The notes beneath the pieces were generated by a model. It worked only from the letters and a program-made list of their open reading frames with translations. It was not told the DNA's origin and did not search any database. The position numbers and the translations under genes were made by a program. 64,000 bases of DNA from Tritrichomonas musculus (lineage: Eukaryota > Parabasalia > Tritrichomonadida > Tritrichomonadidae). Of the stretch, positions 1 to 8,400 are shown piece after piece. The stretch spans positions 1,954,501 through 2,018,500 of the forward strand of contig JAPFFF010000019.1 of the NCBI GenBank assembly GCA_039105265.1. Direction: 5' to 3'. Positions within the stretch are counted from its first letter, which is position 1. The number at the start of each line of letters is the position of its first letter.

Positions 1-595
1 GATTATGTTCAGTTGCATCCCTCAGTAGCTTATCCTCTTGTTCATCATGCAATCGCTCGAAGAATGTATCAAAATCTGATTCCTTGAGTTTATAAGTGGT
101 GTCATAATCCGTGCGATATACAAATAAATTATCATTTAGGAACTTTATGAGACTGCTCTGCTGTGCGGCCTGTGGTATGTCGGTTGGGATTTTGCCATCG
201 AACTCTGTGTTGGCGATCTTGATATAATCTTGGACATCACTCGCAGTTAAATCCCTTTTATCAAAATGCGTCTTCTTAATCTTGCTATTCAGTAAGCGTT
301 CAGCACCTTCCAATCCCAATACCTTGAGACGCCTCTGCTCAGCACGTGTAAGCCTCAGTCGTCTGATGAATGTATCAAGATCTGATTCCTCGAGCTTATT
401 ATCGGGATCAAAACCAGTGTGAGCTACAAATGAGTTCTCATTCAGGAACTTTATGAGACTGCTCAGCTGTCCAACATATGGGTTTCTGGTTGAGATACCC
501 CCACCGAACTCCTCATTGATGATATCGATATAGCTTTTGACGACATCTGTGGGTAGAACCTTTTTATCGAAATTCCAACTAGTAATATTACTCAT
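1..595 (-). CDS. Protein-primed DNA polymerase B of element A, N-terminal part at window edge
   Basis: This is the first ~198 codons of a PolB gene; the rest lies before the window. It is almost identical to the start of the element B polymerase at 5414. It contains two of the three ~60-residue N-terminal repeats (pattern YIDIINEEFGG ... SLIKFLNEN) that precede the catalytic region. The start is the ATG at 593-595, preceded by the TATTTTTG promoter-like motif as in B. No catalytic motif is visible in this part; identity rests on the match to B. Confidence 0.85.
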   Translation of the reverse strand, partial: MSNITSWNFDKKVLPTDVVKSYIDIINEEFGGGISTRNPYVGQLSSLIKFLNENSFVAHTGFDPDNKLEESDLDTFIRRLRLTRAEQRRLKVLGLEGAERLLNSKIKKTHFDKRDLTASDVQDYIKIANTEFDGKIPTDIPQAAQQSSLIKFLNDNLFVYRTDYDTTYKLKESDFDTFFERLHDEQEDKLLRDATEHN

Positions 596-1070
596 TTACC
601 CCATTGGTAAAAATACAAAAATAATCATCGCAACGCAGTTGATGACATACTATTTTTGAATTTTACTCGATTAAATAGCAAATCGGAATCATATATGTGT
701 TAGCGCTAACTGGTATAGTTGTTGGGTCATGAAGCATGTCTCCGGGCTTCGGGTCCCTTTGGGACATTTGCAAGCAAACTGCAGGCATAGGTTCGATTCA
801 CTGCCATACCGATTTTTCGTATTATTTCTGGTCCATATTTGTGATAGAGCCCAAGCGCACTAAACACCTTGGGTAAGCTATTACTTGTGGATTATAGGGG
901 TAATACGGGCATTTGCCGGCATTTGCAACCCAAACCAGCCTCATGGTGGATGCAGGTATTTTCCTTGAGGGATTGATGTGCAATCCCGGGTCCGTATGTT
1001 GGTTCCTCTAGAGAATGCATTACGCATCCATCATGGGGTCGATTTTTGCAAAAATATTTTTGGACTACGG
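596..1070. other. 475-bp non-coding stretch of A with an extra segment absent from B
   Basis: Between PolB and the next gene, A holds about 400 bp (roughly 666-1075) that B lacks at the same place (5347-5413). The extra DNA is rich in small hairpins, for example gtccc-ttt-gggac and tttgc-aa-gcaaa near 750-775. It also has a tRNA B-box-like word, ggttcgattc, near 792. I could not fold a convincing tRNA, and I found no clear target duplication. It may be a SINE-like or hairpin-type insertion, or sequence lost from B. Confidence 0.5.
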
Positions 1071-1637
1071 TTAGAAATCAGTTGTATCGATCTCATCTGG
1101 GTCTGGAGCTGTTTCCCTTGGTGGACCGTTTATAGGCATATGGGTGTTGATTAGTTTTTGGGTCATATACATGGAGATACTCAATTTCAGGTTATCGCGT
1201 ATGAGTCTACGCAATAGGGATACACGTTTATGAGGTTCTGCTTGGGAGACCGCATCGATTACTGCCTGTGATGTGACATATTGGATCAATCGGTCGTGAT
1301 CCCCAATATCCAGGAACTTGCTTCGATTGAATATATGGGTGCGATTTAAACGAGGTCGAGGATGTTCAATAGATGGAGTCTCAGGAGGTGAGTCATTTGC
1401 ATCCTGAGTGGTGTCCTGAGTAGTGTCGATATGTGCTTCAGCCTTTGGGGTATCAGCAGATGGTTTGCGTTTATGGTTCATACGCTTAATCAAATGCTTG
1501 ACATCTCGGCGCAAATCGGTGATACCATCTACGATCTTTAGGAGTATCTCAGCATCAGTTGCTGTACCAGTAGCTGTATCAGTATCTGTACCAGTAGCTG
1601 TATCAGTATCCATATCAGTAGCTGTACCAGTATCCAT
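1071..1637 (-). CDS. Helical basic protein with TDTATGT repeats (element A)
   Basis: This 188-residue protein has no name that I recognise. Residues 1-28 are a low-complexity run of Thr, Asp, Ala and Gly from a 24-nt tandem repeat (gatactgatacagctactgg type). A basic region follows, then a C-terminal helical domain of about 75 residues (NRSKFLDIG ... LRRLIRDNLKLSISMYMTQKLI). That C-terminal domain recurs in C (42976), K (58931) and B (4795), so it is the conserved part; it looks like a small DNA- or protein-binding helical fold. The gene lies between KilA-N and PolB. A CAAAAATA motif (the promoter-like word on this strand) lies at 1643-1650, just before the start. Confidence 0.75.
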   Translation of the reverse strand: MDTGTATDMDTDTATGTDTDTATGTATDAEILLKIVDGITDLRRDVKHLIKRMNHKRKPSADTPKAEAHIDTTQDTTQDANDSPPETPSIEHPRPRLNRTHIFNRSKFLDIGDHDRLIQYVTSQAVIDAVSQAEPHKRVSLLRRLIRDNLKLSISMYMTQKLINTHMPINGPPRETAPDPDEIDTTDF

Positions 1638-1642
1638 TTATG

Positions 1643-1650
1643 CAAAAATA
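1643..1650 (-). promoter_or_regulatory. TATTTTTG promoter-like motif, helical protein gene of A
   Basis: The octamer TATTTTTG reads on the minus strand and ends 5 nt before the ATG, at the same spacing as in B (4782-4789). It belongs to the recurrent element promoter motif. Confidence 0.5.
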
Positions 1651-1692
1651 AAATATTATTTTCGACTGTTCCAGGGATTTTGACGAATGTAC

Positions 1693-2466
1693 TTAAGATC
1701 GCATTGTGGTTGTGAAATATTTGTCCACAGCTGTATGAAAATCATTAAGGCATGATCTTTTGATGGTAATCCTAGTACCACCTACAGTGACATCATCCCC
1801 TTTGAACATAGCTTTGGCCATTCGCTTGATATCTTCATTCGGGGTCATTGCGATGGGTAGGTCATCAATAAATATCCAGCGCTTCTTCTTATCTTTATAT
1901 ATCCTGCTGACCTGCCTCCATGAATGCTTGTTGCGACGAACGAGATGAAGTACAACAGAATCCTTATCTTTGGGGAGTTCCTCAAGCCATATCATATATC
2001 GGTAGCTATTTTTGTGATCCTTGGGGACAGCCCTTGTAGTGAGGTCATTGATTTTGTTATCCATCTGCTCGCGTTGCTTCTCAAAATGAGCATCCAAAAG
2101 CTGAGCAATATATATGGCATACTTTCGACTTGCCCAGCATGCAACATCATTGACCAGTAGTCGGTGAATGTATATACCTTGCAAATGGGAATTACCAATA
2201 TTTACTCGATTTTGCACCAAATCCTCGGGACAGCAATTTTGCTGTGCCGATAATTCATCGAGTATTTCATTGGTTTCAGCGAGTTGCCTCCATCGATAAG
2301 CCTGCTTCTTGGAATTGCATGCATTGAGAATCGATTGCATCTGGTACATATCATCCTTAATGGAATGTATCAAACGGAGCTTATCATTATATTGGATGTA
2401 TTCATACTCATCATCGATTGGTTCGATAACAGCTGCCATTGGTGTATTTGTCCCAGTTGATTCCAT
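1693..2466 (-). CDS. KilA-N domain protein (element A)
   Basis: This 257-residue protein has a KilA-N-type DNA-binding region at about residues 20-126, including the typical YIHRLLVNDVACWAS and YAIYIAQLLD segments. A C-terminal domain at about 150-225 (YRYMIWLEELP ... VVLHLVRRNK ... IAMTPNEDIKRMA) resembles the DUF3627-type domain that follows KilA-N in large DNA viruses. A coiled linker lies between. KilA-N proteins are virus-encoded nucleic-acid-binding proteins; the exact role here is unknown. The copy in B (3943) differs at one residue; C has a diverged homolog at 37466. Confidence 0.8.
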   Translation of the reverse strand: MESTGTNTPMAAVIEPIDDEYEYIQYNDKLRLIHSIKDDMYQMQSILNACNSKKQAYRWRQLAETNEILDELSAQQNCCPEDLVQNRVNIGNSHLQGIYIHRLLVNDVACWASRKYAIYIAQLLDAHFEKQREQMDNKINDLTTRAVPKDHKNSYRYMIWLEELPKDKDSVVLHLVRRNKHSWRQVSRIYKDKKKRWIFIDDLPIAMTPNEDIKRMAKAMFKGDDVTVGGTRITIKRSCLNDFHTAVDKYFTTTMRS

Positions 2467-2570
2467 TTGGAATTCGATAAAAAATTGAGTTGCATTGCGA
2501 ACCAGCTAGTTATTACATCATATGGAGTTGAGTCCAAAAATATAAAATGCGAATGTGATTGAACAAATGC

Positions 2571-2873
2571 TCAAGCAAATTCATATGAGAATTCGAGTAT
2601 TTTCAATAGCATCTTGATACGGCTCAAATCGAGTTCCTTGCGATCATAGCTATCACCATCTATGATTTTGGTTCGAAGGGATTCCAAATCGGTTTCAAAA
2701 TTTGATATTGTGTCAATGAGATCGTCCATGAAATCATCGTCGTTGTGGTAGTCGAATGCAAGGGATTTCCATTGGGGGTATTTCTTGAGAATGACTCGTT
2801 CGAGGTAATCGAGTTTGACACCATTAGCTTCGACATTGGAGAGTTGTGGTATGGCAGTAGTTGTTGAATTCAT
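2571..2873 (-). CDS. Small acidic protein next to the TIR (element A)
   Basis: This ~100-residue protein begins MNSTTTAIPQLS. It is rich in Asp and Glu, with a helical middle (DDLIDTISNFETDLESLRTKI). I do not recognise it. I prefer the internal ATG at 2871-2873 because B's copy starts there too and sequence upstream is TIR. It is the outermost gene of A. C has a similarly sized protein at 43365 that also starts MNS and is helical; a distant relationship is possible. Confidence 0.6.
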   Translation of the reverse strand: MNSTTTAIPQLSNVEANGVKLDYLERVILKKYPQWKSLAFDYHNDDDFMDDLIDTISNFETDLESLRTKIIDGDSYDRKELDLSRIKMLLKILEFSYEFA

Positions 2874-2924
2874 TTCTAACTGGATAAAAAATTGGATTGA
2901 TTCGAGAATCGCGTTATTTTTGGA

Positions 2925-3186
2925 ATTCATCTGGGTTGTCCCATCGGTCTGTGTCGCCATCAGCTTCGGCATGAAATGCCTAAGGAACGAAGTTCCGTTG
3001 TTCCATCAGCTTGTTCCATTAGCTTGTTCCATTAGCTTGTTCCATAAGTGGTCCCATAAGTGGTCCATAGGTAGTCCATAAGTGGGCCATATGCGGCCAT
3101 TTTTGGAATTTGTATGGGCCCAAATATGGGCGTTTTATAAGCGTTTTGGGGAGGTATGCAGTATGTGGATTTTGAATATTGACCCA
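2925..3186. repeat. Terminal inverted repeat of element A, inner part
   Basis: This stretch contains a double hairpin (ggcat-gaa-atgcc and ggaac-gaa-gttcc at 2968-2996), then degenerate short repeats of the type gttccattagctt and ataagtggtcc, then a unique part with cgttttataagcgttttgggg. It matches the inner part of B's TIRs at 3290-3480 (inverted) and 27930-28190. It stops at 3186, where B is inserted. Confidence 0.8.
3181..3186. repeat. Target-site duplication of B, left copy (gaccca)
   Basis: The six bases gaccca abut B's left terminus and are repeated exactly at 28389-28394. A 6-bp duplication is the Polinton norm. Confidence 0.9.
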
Positions 3187-3480
3187 AGTAGTGATAGTGT
3201 ATCAATAATCGGGACCAGATAAATCCCACCCAAAAACGCCTTTAAATGGCCCATATTTGGGCCCCATAAATTCCAAAAATGGCCTATATTTGGGTCAATA
3301 TTCAAAATCCACATACTGCATACCTCCCCAAAACGCTTATAAAACCCCCATATTCGGGCCCATACAAATTCCAAAAATAGGCCGCATATGGCCCACCTAT
3401 AGACCACTTATGGAACACCTATGGGACCACCTATGGAACATACCGATGGGACCACTTATGGACCACCTATGGCCCATACT
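3187..3480. repeat. Left terminal inverted repeat of B
   Basis: It starts AGTAGTGATAGTG and carries cccattt/ggcc-rich sequence, then the ccccaaaacgcttataaaac block and an array of short repeats of the type accacctatgg. It pairs with 27900-28388 at the outer ~55 bp and again from the cgcttataaaac block inward; the middle differs. No coding capacity is credible in it; several ORFs here are shadows of the repeats. Confidence 0.85.
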
Positions 3481-3535
3481 GAATTCCAAAAATAACGCGA
3501 TTCTCAAACCAATCCAATTTTTTATCCAGTTAGAA

Positions 3536-3829
3536 ATGAATTCAACAACAGTTGCCATGCCACAACTCTCCAATGTCGAAGCTAATGGTGTCAAACTCGA
3601 TTACCTCGAACACGTCATTCTCAAGAAATACCCCCAATGGAAATCCCTTGCATTCGACTACCACAACGACGATGATTTCATGGACGATCTCATTGACACA
3701 ATATCAAATTTTGAAACCGATTTGGAATCCCTCCGAACCAAAATCATAGATGGTGATAGCTATGATCGCAAGGAACTCGATTTGGGGGCGTATCAAGATG
3801 CTATTGAAAATACTCGCATTCTCATATGA
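3536..3829 (+). CDS. Small acidic protein next to the TIR (element B)
   Basis: This is the B copy of the small protein at 2571-2873 in A: start MNSTTVAMPQLS, acidic helical body. It is the first gene inside the left TIR and is followed by KilA-N on the same strand. The function is unknown. Upstream TIR sequence reads open in frame, but homology with A begins at this ATG. Confidence 0.5.
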   Translation: MNSTTVAMPQLSNVEANGVKLDYLEHVILKKYPQWKSLAFDYHNDDDFMDDLIDTISNFETDLESLRTKIIDGDSYDRKELDLGAYQDAIENTRILI

Positions 3830-3942
3830 ATATGCTTGAGTATTCGATCAATCACATTCGCATTTATATTTTTGGACTCAACTCCATATGATGTAATAAC
3901 TAGCTGGTTCGCAATGCAACTCAATTTTTTATCGAATTCCAA

Positions 3943-4716
3943 ATGGAATCAACTGGGACAAATACACCAATGGCAGCTGTTATCGAACCAATCGATGATG
4001 AGTATGAATACATCCAATATAATGATAAGCTCCGTTTGATACATTCCATTAAGGATGATATGTACCAGATGCAATCGATTCTCAATGCATGCAATTCCAA
4101 GAAGCAGGCTTATCGATGGAGGCAACTCGCTGAAACCAATGAAATACTCGATGAATTATCGGCACAGCAAAATTGCTGTCCCGAGGATTTGGTGCAAAAT
4201 CGAGTAAATATTGGTAATTCCCATTTGCAAGGTATATACATTCACCGACTACTGGTCAATGATGTTGCATGCTGGGCAAGTCGAAAGTATGCCATATATA
4301 TTGCTCAGCTTTTGGATGCTCATTTTGAGAAGCAACGCGAGCAGATGGATAACAAAATCAATGACCTCACTACAAGGGCTGTCCCCAAGGATCACAAAAA
4401 TAGCTACCGATATATGATATGGCTTGAGGAACTCCCCAAAGATAAGGATTCTGTTGTACTTCATCTCGTTCGTCGCAACAAGCATTCATGGAGGCAGGTC
4501 AGCAGGATATATAAAGATAAGAAGAAGCGCTGGATATTTATTGATGACCTACCCATCGCAATGACCCCGAATGAAGATATCAAGCGAATGGCCAAAGCTA
4601 TGTTCAAAGGGGATGATGTCACTGTAGGTGGTACTAGGATTACCATCAAAAGATCATGCCTTAATGATTTTCATACAGCTGTGGACAAATATTTCACAAC
4701 CACAATGCAATCATAA
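3943..4716 (+). CDS. KilA-N domain protein (element B)
   Basis: This is a 257-residue KilA-N protein, identical to the A copy except near the last residue. The KilA-N fold covers about residues 20-126 and a DUF3627-like C-terminal domain about 150-225. It is expected to bind nucleic acid; in viruses such proteins are often regulatory or early factors. It is followed on the same strand by the helical basic protein and PolB, suggesting a left-end early block. ATG at 3943. Confidence 0.8.
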   Translation: MESTGTNTPMAAVIEPIDDEYEYIQYNDKLRLIHSIKDDMYQMQSILNACNSKKQAYRWRQLAETNEILDELSAQQNCCPEDLVQNRVNIGNSHLQGIYIHRLLVNDVACWASRKYAIYIAQLLDAHFEKQREQMDNKINDLTTRAVPKDHKNSYRYMIWLEELPKDKDSVVLHLVRRNKHSWRQVSRIYKDKKKRWIFIDDLPIAMTPNEDIKRMAKAMFKGDDVTVGGTRITIKRSCLNDFHTAVDKYFTTTMQS

Positions 4717-4781
4717 GTACGAAGGAATGTATATTCATACTACATTCGTCAAAATCCCTGGAACAGTCGAAAATAATATTT

Positions 4782-4789
4782 TATTTTTG
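4782..4789 (+). promoter_or_regulatory. TATTTTTG promoter-like motif before the helical protein gene
   Basis: TATTTTTG ends 5 nt before the ATG at 4795. The same word precedes many genes of A, B, C and D at about 5-20 nt. Confidence 0.5.
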
Positions 4790-4794
4790 CATAA

Positions 4795-5346
4795 ATGGAT
4801 ACTGGTACAGCTACTGATATGGATACTGATACAGCTACTGGTACAGATACTGATACAGCTACTGGTACAGCAACTGATGCTGAGATACTCCTAAAGATCG
4901 TAGATGGTATCACCGATTTGCGCCGAGATGTCAAGCATTTGATTAAGCGTATGAACCATAAACGCAAACCATCTGCTGATACCCCAAAGGCTGAAGCACA
5001 TATCGACACCACTCAAGACACCACTCAGGATGCAAATGACTCACCTCCTGAGACTCCATCTATTGAACATCCTCGACCTCGTTTAAATCGCACCCATATA
5101 TTCAATCGAAGCAAGTTCCTGGATATTGGGGATCACGACCGATTGATCCAATATGTCACATCACAGTCGGTAATCGATGCGATCTCCAACGCAGAACCTC
5201 ATAAACGCGTATCCCTATTGCGTAGACTCATACGTGATAACCTGAAATTGAGTATCTCCATGTATATGACCCAAAAACTAATCAACACCCATATGCCTAT
5301 AAACGGCCCAGCTCCAGACCCAGATGAGATTGATACAATTGAGTAA
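4795..5346 (+). CDS. Helical basic protein with TDTATGT repeats (element B)
   Basis: This 183-residue protein is homologous to 1071-1637. The first ~28 residues come from a 24-nt tandem repeat at about 4795-4880. The conserved C-terminal helical domain covers about residues 98-172 (NRSKFLDIG ... IRDNLKLSISMYM). It lies 67 bp upstream of PolB on the same strand. The function is unknown; the conserved gene position and basic helical domain would suit a nucleic-acid-binding accessory to replication, or a terminal or core protein. That is only inference. Confidence 0.72.
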   Translation: MDTGTATDMDTDTATGTDTDTATGTATDAEILLKIVDGITDLRRDVKHLIKRMNHKRKPSADTPKAEAHIDTTQDTTQDANDSPPETPSIEHPRPRLNRTHIFNRSKFLDIGDHDRLIQYVTSQSVIDAISNAEPHKRVSLLRRLIRDNLKLSISMYMTQKLINTHMPINGPAPDPDEIDTIE

Positions 5347-5385
5347 AATTCAAAAATAGTATGTCATCAACCGCGTTGCGATGAT

Positions 5386-5393
5386 TATTTTTG
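5386..5393 (+). promoter_or_regulatory. TATTTTTG promoter-like motif before PolB
   Basis: The motif ends 20 nt before the PolB ATG at 5414 and is conserved in A in mirrored position. Confidence 0.5.
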
Positions 5394-5413
5394 TATTTTT
5401 ACCAATGGGGTAA

Positions 5414-8400
5414 ATGAGTAATATTACTAGTTGGAATTTCGATAAAAAGGTTCTACCCACAGATGCCGTCAAAAGCTATATCGATATCATCAATGAGGAG
5501 TTCGGTGGGGGTATCTCAACCAGAAACCCATATGTTGGACAGCTGAGCAGTCTCATAAAGTTCCTGAATGAGAACTCATTTGTAGCTCACACTGGTTTTG
5601 ATCCCGATAATAAGCTCGAGGAATCAGATCTTGATACATTCATCAGACGACTGAGGCTTACACGTGCTGAGCAGAGGCGTCTCAAGGTATTGGGATTGGA
5701 AGGTGCTGAACGCTTACTGAATAGCAAGATTAAGAAGACGCATTTTGATAAAAGGGATTTAACTGCGAGTGATGTCCAAGATTATATCAAGATCGCCAAC
5801 ACAGAGTTCGATGGCAAAATCCCAACCGACATACCACAGGCCGCACAGCAGAGCAGTCTCATAAAGTTCCTAAATGATAATTTATTTGTATATCGCACGG
5901 ATTATGACACCACTTATAAACTCAAGGAATCAGATTTTGATACATTCTTCGAGCGATTGCATGATGAACAAGAGGATAAGCTACTGAGGGATGCAACTGA
6001 ACATAATCTGCATGCACTTGAGGAGGTCAGACTTGAACGTGAACGTGCTAAGCAATTGGAATGGGAGCGTGCTGAGCAGGAGCGTCTCCAGAAGCGGGAA
6101 CAGAAACTGGCTGAGAAGTCGAAACGCGATCGATTGAAGAAGAAACAGGAACAGGAGCGTGAAAAGCATCTCAAGATCTCGAATAAGCATTTTGGTGAAA
6201 TCCCCCCAGAAACCGTCAAAAGATATATCGATATCATCAACACTGAGTTCGGTGGTAACATCCCAACTAACACTACGTATATTCTTCAACTGGGCCCACT
6301 CAAGAAGTTCCTAAATGATAATTTATTTGTACATCGCACCGGTTTTGATCGCACTGGTAAGCTCAAGGAATCAGATTTTGATACATTCTTCGAGCAGCTG
6401 AGGGCTGAACGCCGTGCAGCATCAGATAATGATTACTTCAGTAAATTCAATAGAGATGATTACAAGATTGAGGACCACATTGATGAACGCCAGCAATTGA
6501 ATACCTGGATTAAGTTCATTCAGCAATTAGATGATGAACACAAAGCATATTCATATTTCAACAAGTATTATCCCGAGTATCTCGATAGAGCTGAAATACA
6601 AGATATACTCCGAGACAGGACTAAGGTTACAAAACTGAATCATATTATCGGTAGTAATGCTAATATTGATGATAACAAAGCATATTCCTATTTCAACAAA
6701 TATTTCCCCGAGTATATCGACAGAACTGAAATACATAATATACCCCGAGACAGGACTAAGGTTACAAAACTGGTCCATATTATCAATGATTCCCCCAAGG
6801 CCCCCGAAAATATTGATGATCTCCCCAAGGACCCTGAAAATAATGAAATACTCGATTACCTCAGTGAGTTCGGCCATCAGTTCAAATCGAAACACACCGA
6901 TTTCCTCATGGTGAATGAACCTGATAGCTATGATAGGGCTGTTGAGGCTTGGCAATCATATGTCAAATATGCTGATAGTGATTACAAGGAGCGTGAGGAT
7001 ATCGATACCTATGAGCCAATATACATATACTACTTCAACTCGATATCCTCATTGAACACAATATATGACGGCTTGCAACAGGTCTATAAGCGTGAGGTAA
7101 AACCATTCAAAATCTATTTCCAACTCTCGGGTGTATTTCAGTCCCCCAGTGAGGAGAATATGCTTGGGTATTCATGTGAATATGCAGCTAGGGAAATCAA
7201 TTGGAACAACTATAAATCGGCTATCCCAATTGTGGTTCGTGATGAGCAATCACTTGATATCGTGAAGTACTATATTGAATCAGTACTGCACTCATATGAG
7301 ACCTCAACATCTGGAACCAAGTTGATTATGGTAGGATCAGTCTCATTCACGGTATCTCGAATGGTCAAGGTTAGTGGTCCAATCAAGGATTTACCTCCTG
7401 AGATCAAAAATAGCAAATTCATCATCACGGACAACGCTGATGACAATCTATGTTGGTACCGATTTCTGGCTGCTTGTCTAGATGACCATCTGGTTGACCC
7501 TGAATCTGGTTGCAAAACTAAGCACCGTACACAGGCAGCTAGGAAGCTCCTATGCGAGGATCACAATATAGTGTATTCTACTAAGCCATCTCAAGATGCA
7601 ATCGACCTCCTGAACAACTATCCGGGTACATCAATTGAATCCATGAAGGCATCTGCCGAGAAGCATCACTTGAATGTGGACATCTATGAGTACTTGGAGG
7701 ATCTCAAAGTTTATAACCTTCAGGACCAATGGAAATACAATGAGGACAACTCATTTAGGAAATCCGCATTGCTGTACACCCAAAATCGAATCATCCACAT
7801 AATGTACATCAGGAATGCTGAGAAGCTGACCAACATCCATATCTGTCCAAAGTGTGGTTCATATGCCCATTACGGTCATTACAACATGAAGTGTTTCGAG
7901 AACCATGTTAAGAACTGTGACGGGGTATTTCGAAAGCGATTCATACCCAATCGTGAACCACTACCATACTGTCCACATATACTCAGCAATCCGGTGTACG
8001 AATATTGCTTAGCATATGGTCTCGAATGGAAACCCAACATATATTACATCACCTACGATTTCGAAACTGTTGAACAGCCTGTGAATGCATCTATTGGTTC
8101 ATCCACAACCATCAACTCACGACTGATTCCCCTTAGCGTATCATCATGTGTCAAATCACAATCTGGTTGTACCACAAAGCACTTCTCATTAAGAGATTCA
8201 TCTGAGTTCATCATCAAATGGATCGAGTGGTTGTTTGAGCAATCCAAGCAGGTGTATCACGATAAGGTTCAATACATGAAATCCTTCATCAATCAACCAG
8301 TTGACAATCTCAAAACCATTGATCGCAACCTGAATGTGATAACCGTATTTGGATTCAACTCGAGTAGATTCGATAGCAACCTATTCAAGGAGTATCTCAA

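Larger units (their letters stand above)
1..3186 (-). mobile_element. Polinton/Maverick element A (right part)
   Basis: Only the right-hand ~3.2 kb of this element lies here, in reverse orientation; its other end is beyond position 1. It carries the beginning of PolB, a helical basic protein gene, a KilA-N gene and a small ORF, then TIR sequence. The same genes in the same relative order open element B on the other strand, so 1-3186 and about 3290-6010 form a large inverted repeat. The KilA-N proteins of A and B differ at one residue, so the two copies are young. The outermost 110 bp of A are displaced to 28389-28498 by the insertion of B. A itself sits in the MCP gene of element C. Confidence 0.88.

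Noticed and set aside
715-815. tRNA gene in the extra segment of A
   Set aside because: A B-box-like word is present but D-, anticodon and T-arms do not form a convincing cloverleaf.
1423-1683. Plus-strand ORF rich in Val/Ser repeats, mirrored at 4749-5012
   Set aside because: It is the antisense shadow of the TDTATGT repeat in the helical protein gene; no independent homolog.
3032-3407. Overlapping ORFs in the TIRs of A and B
   Set aside because: They follow the short tandem repeats, occur on both strands and have no conserved partner in other families.
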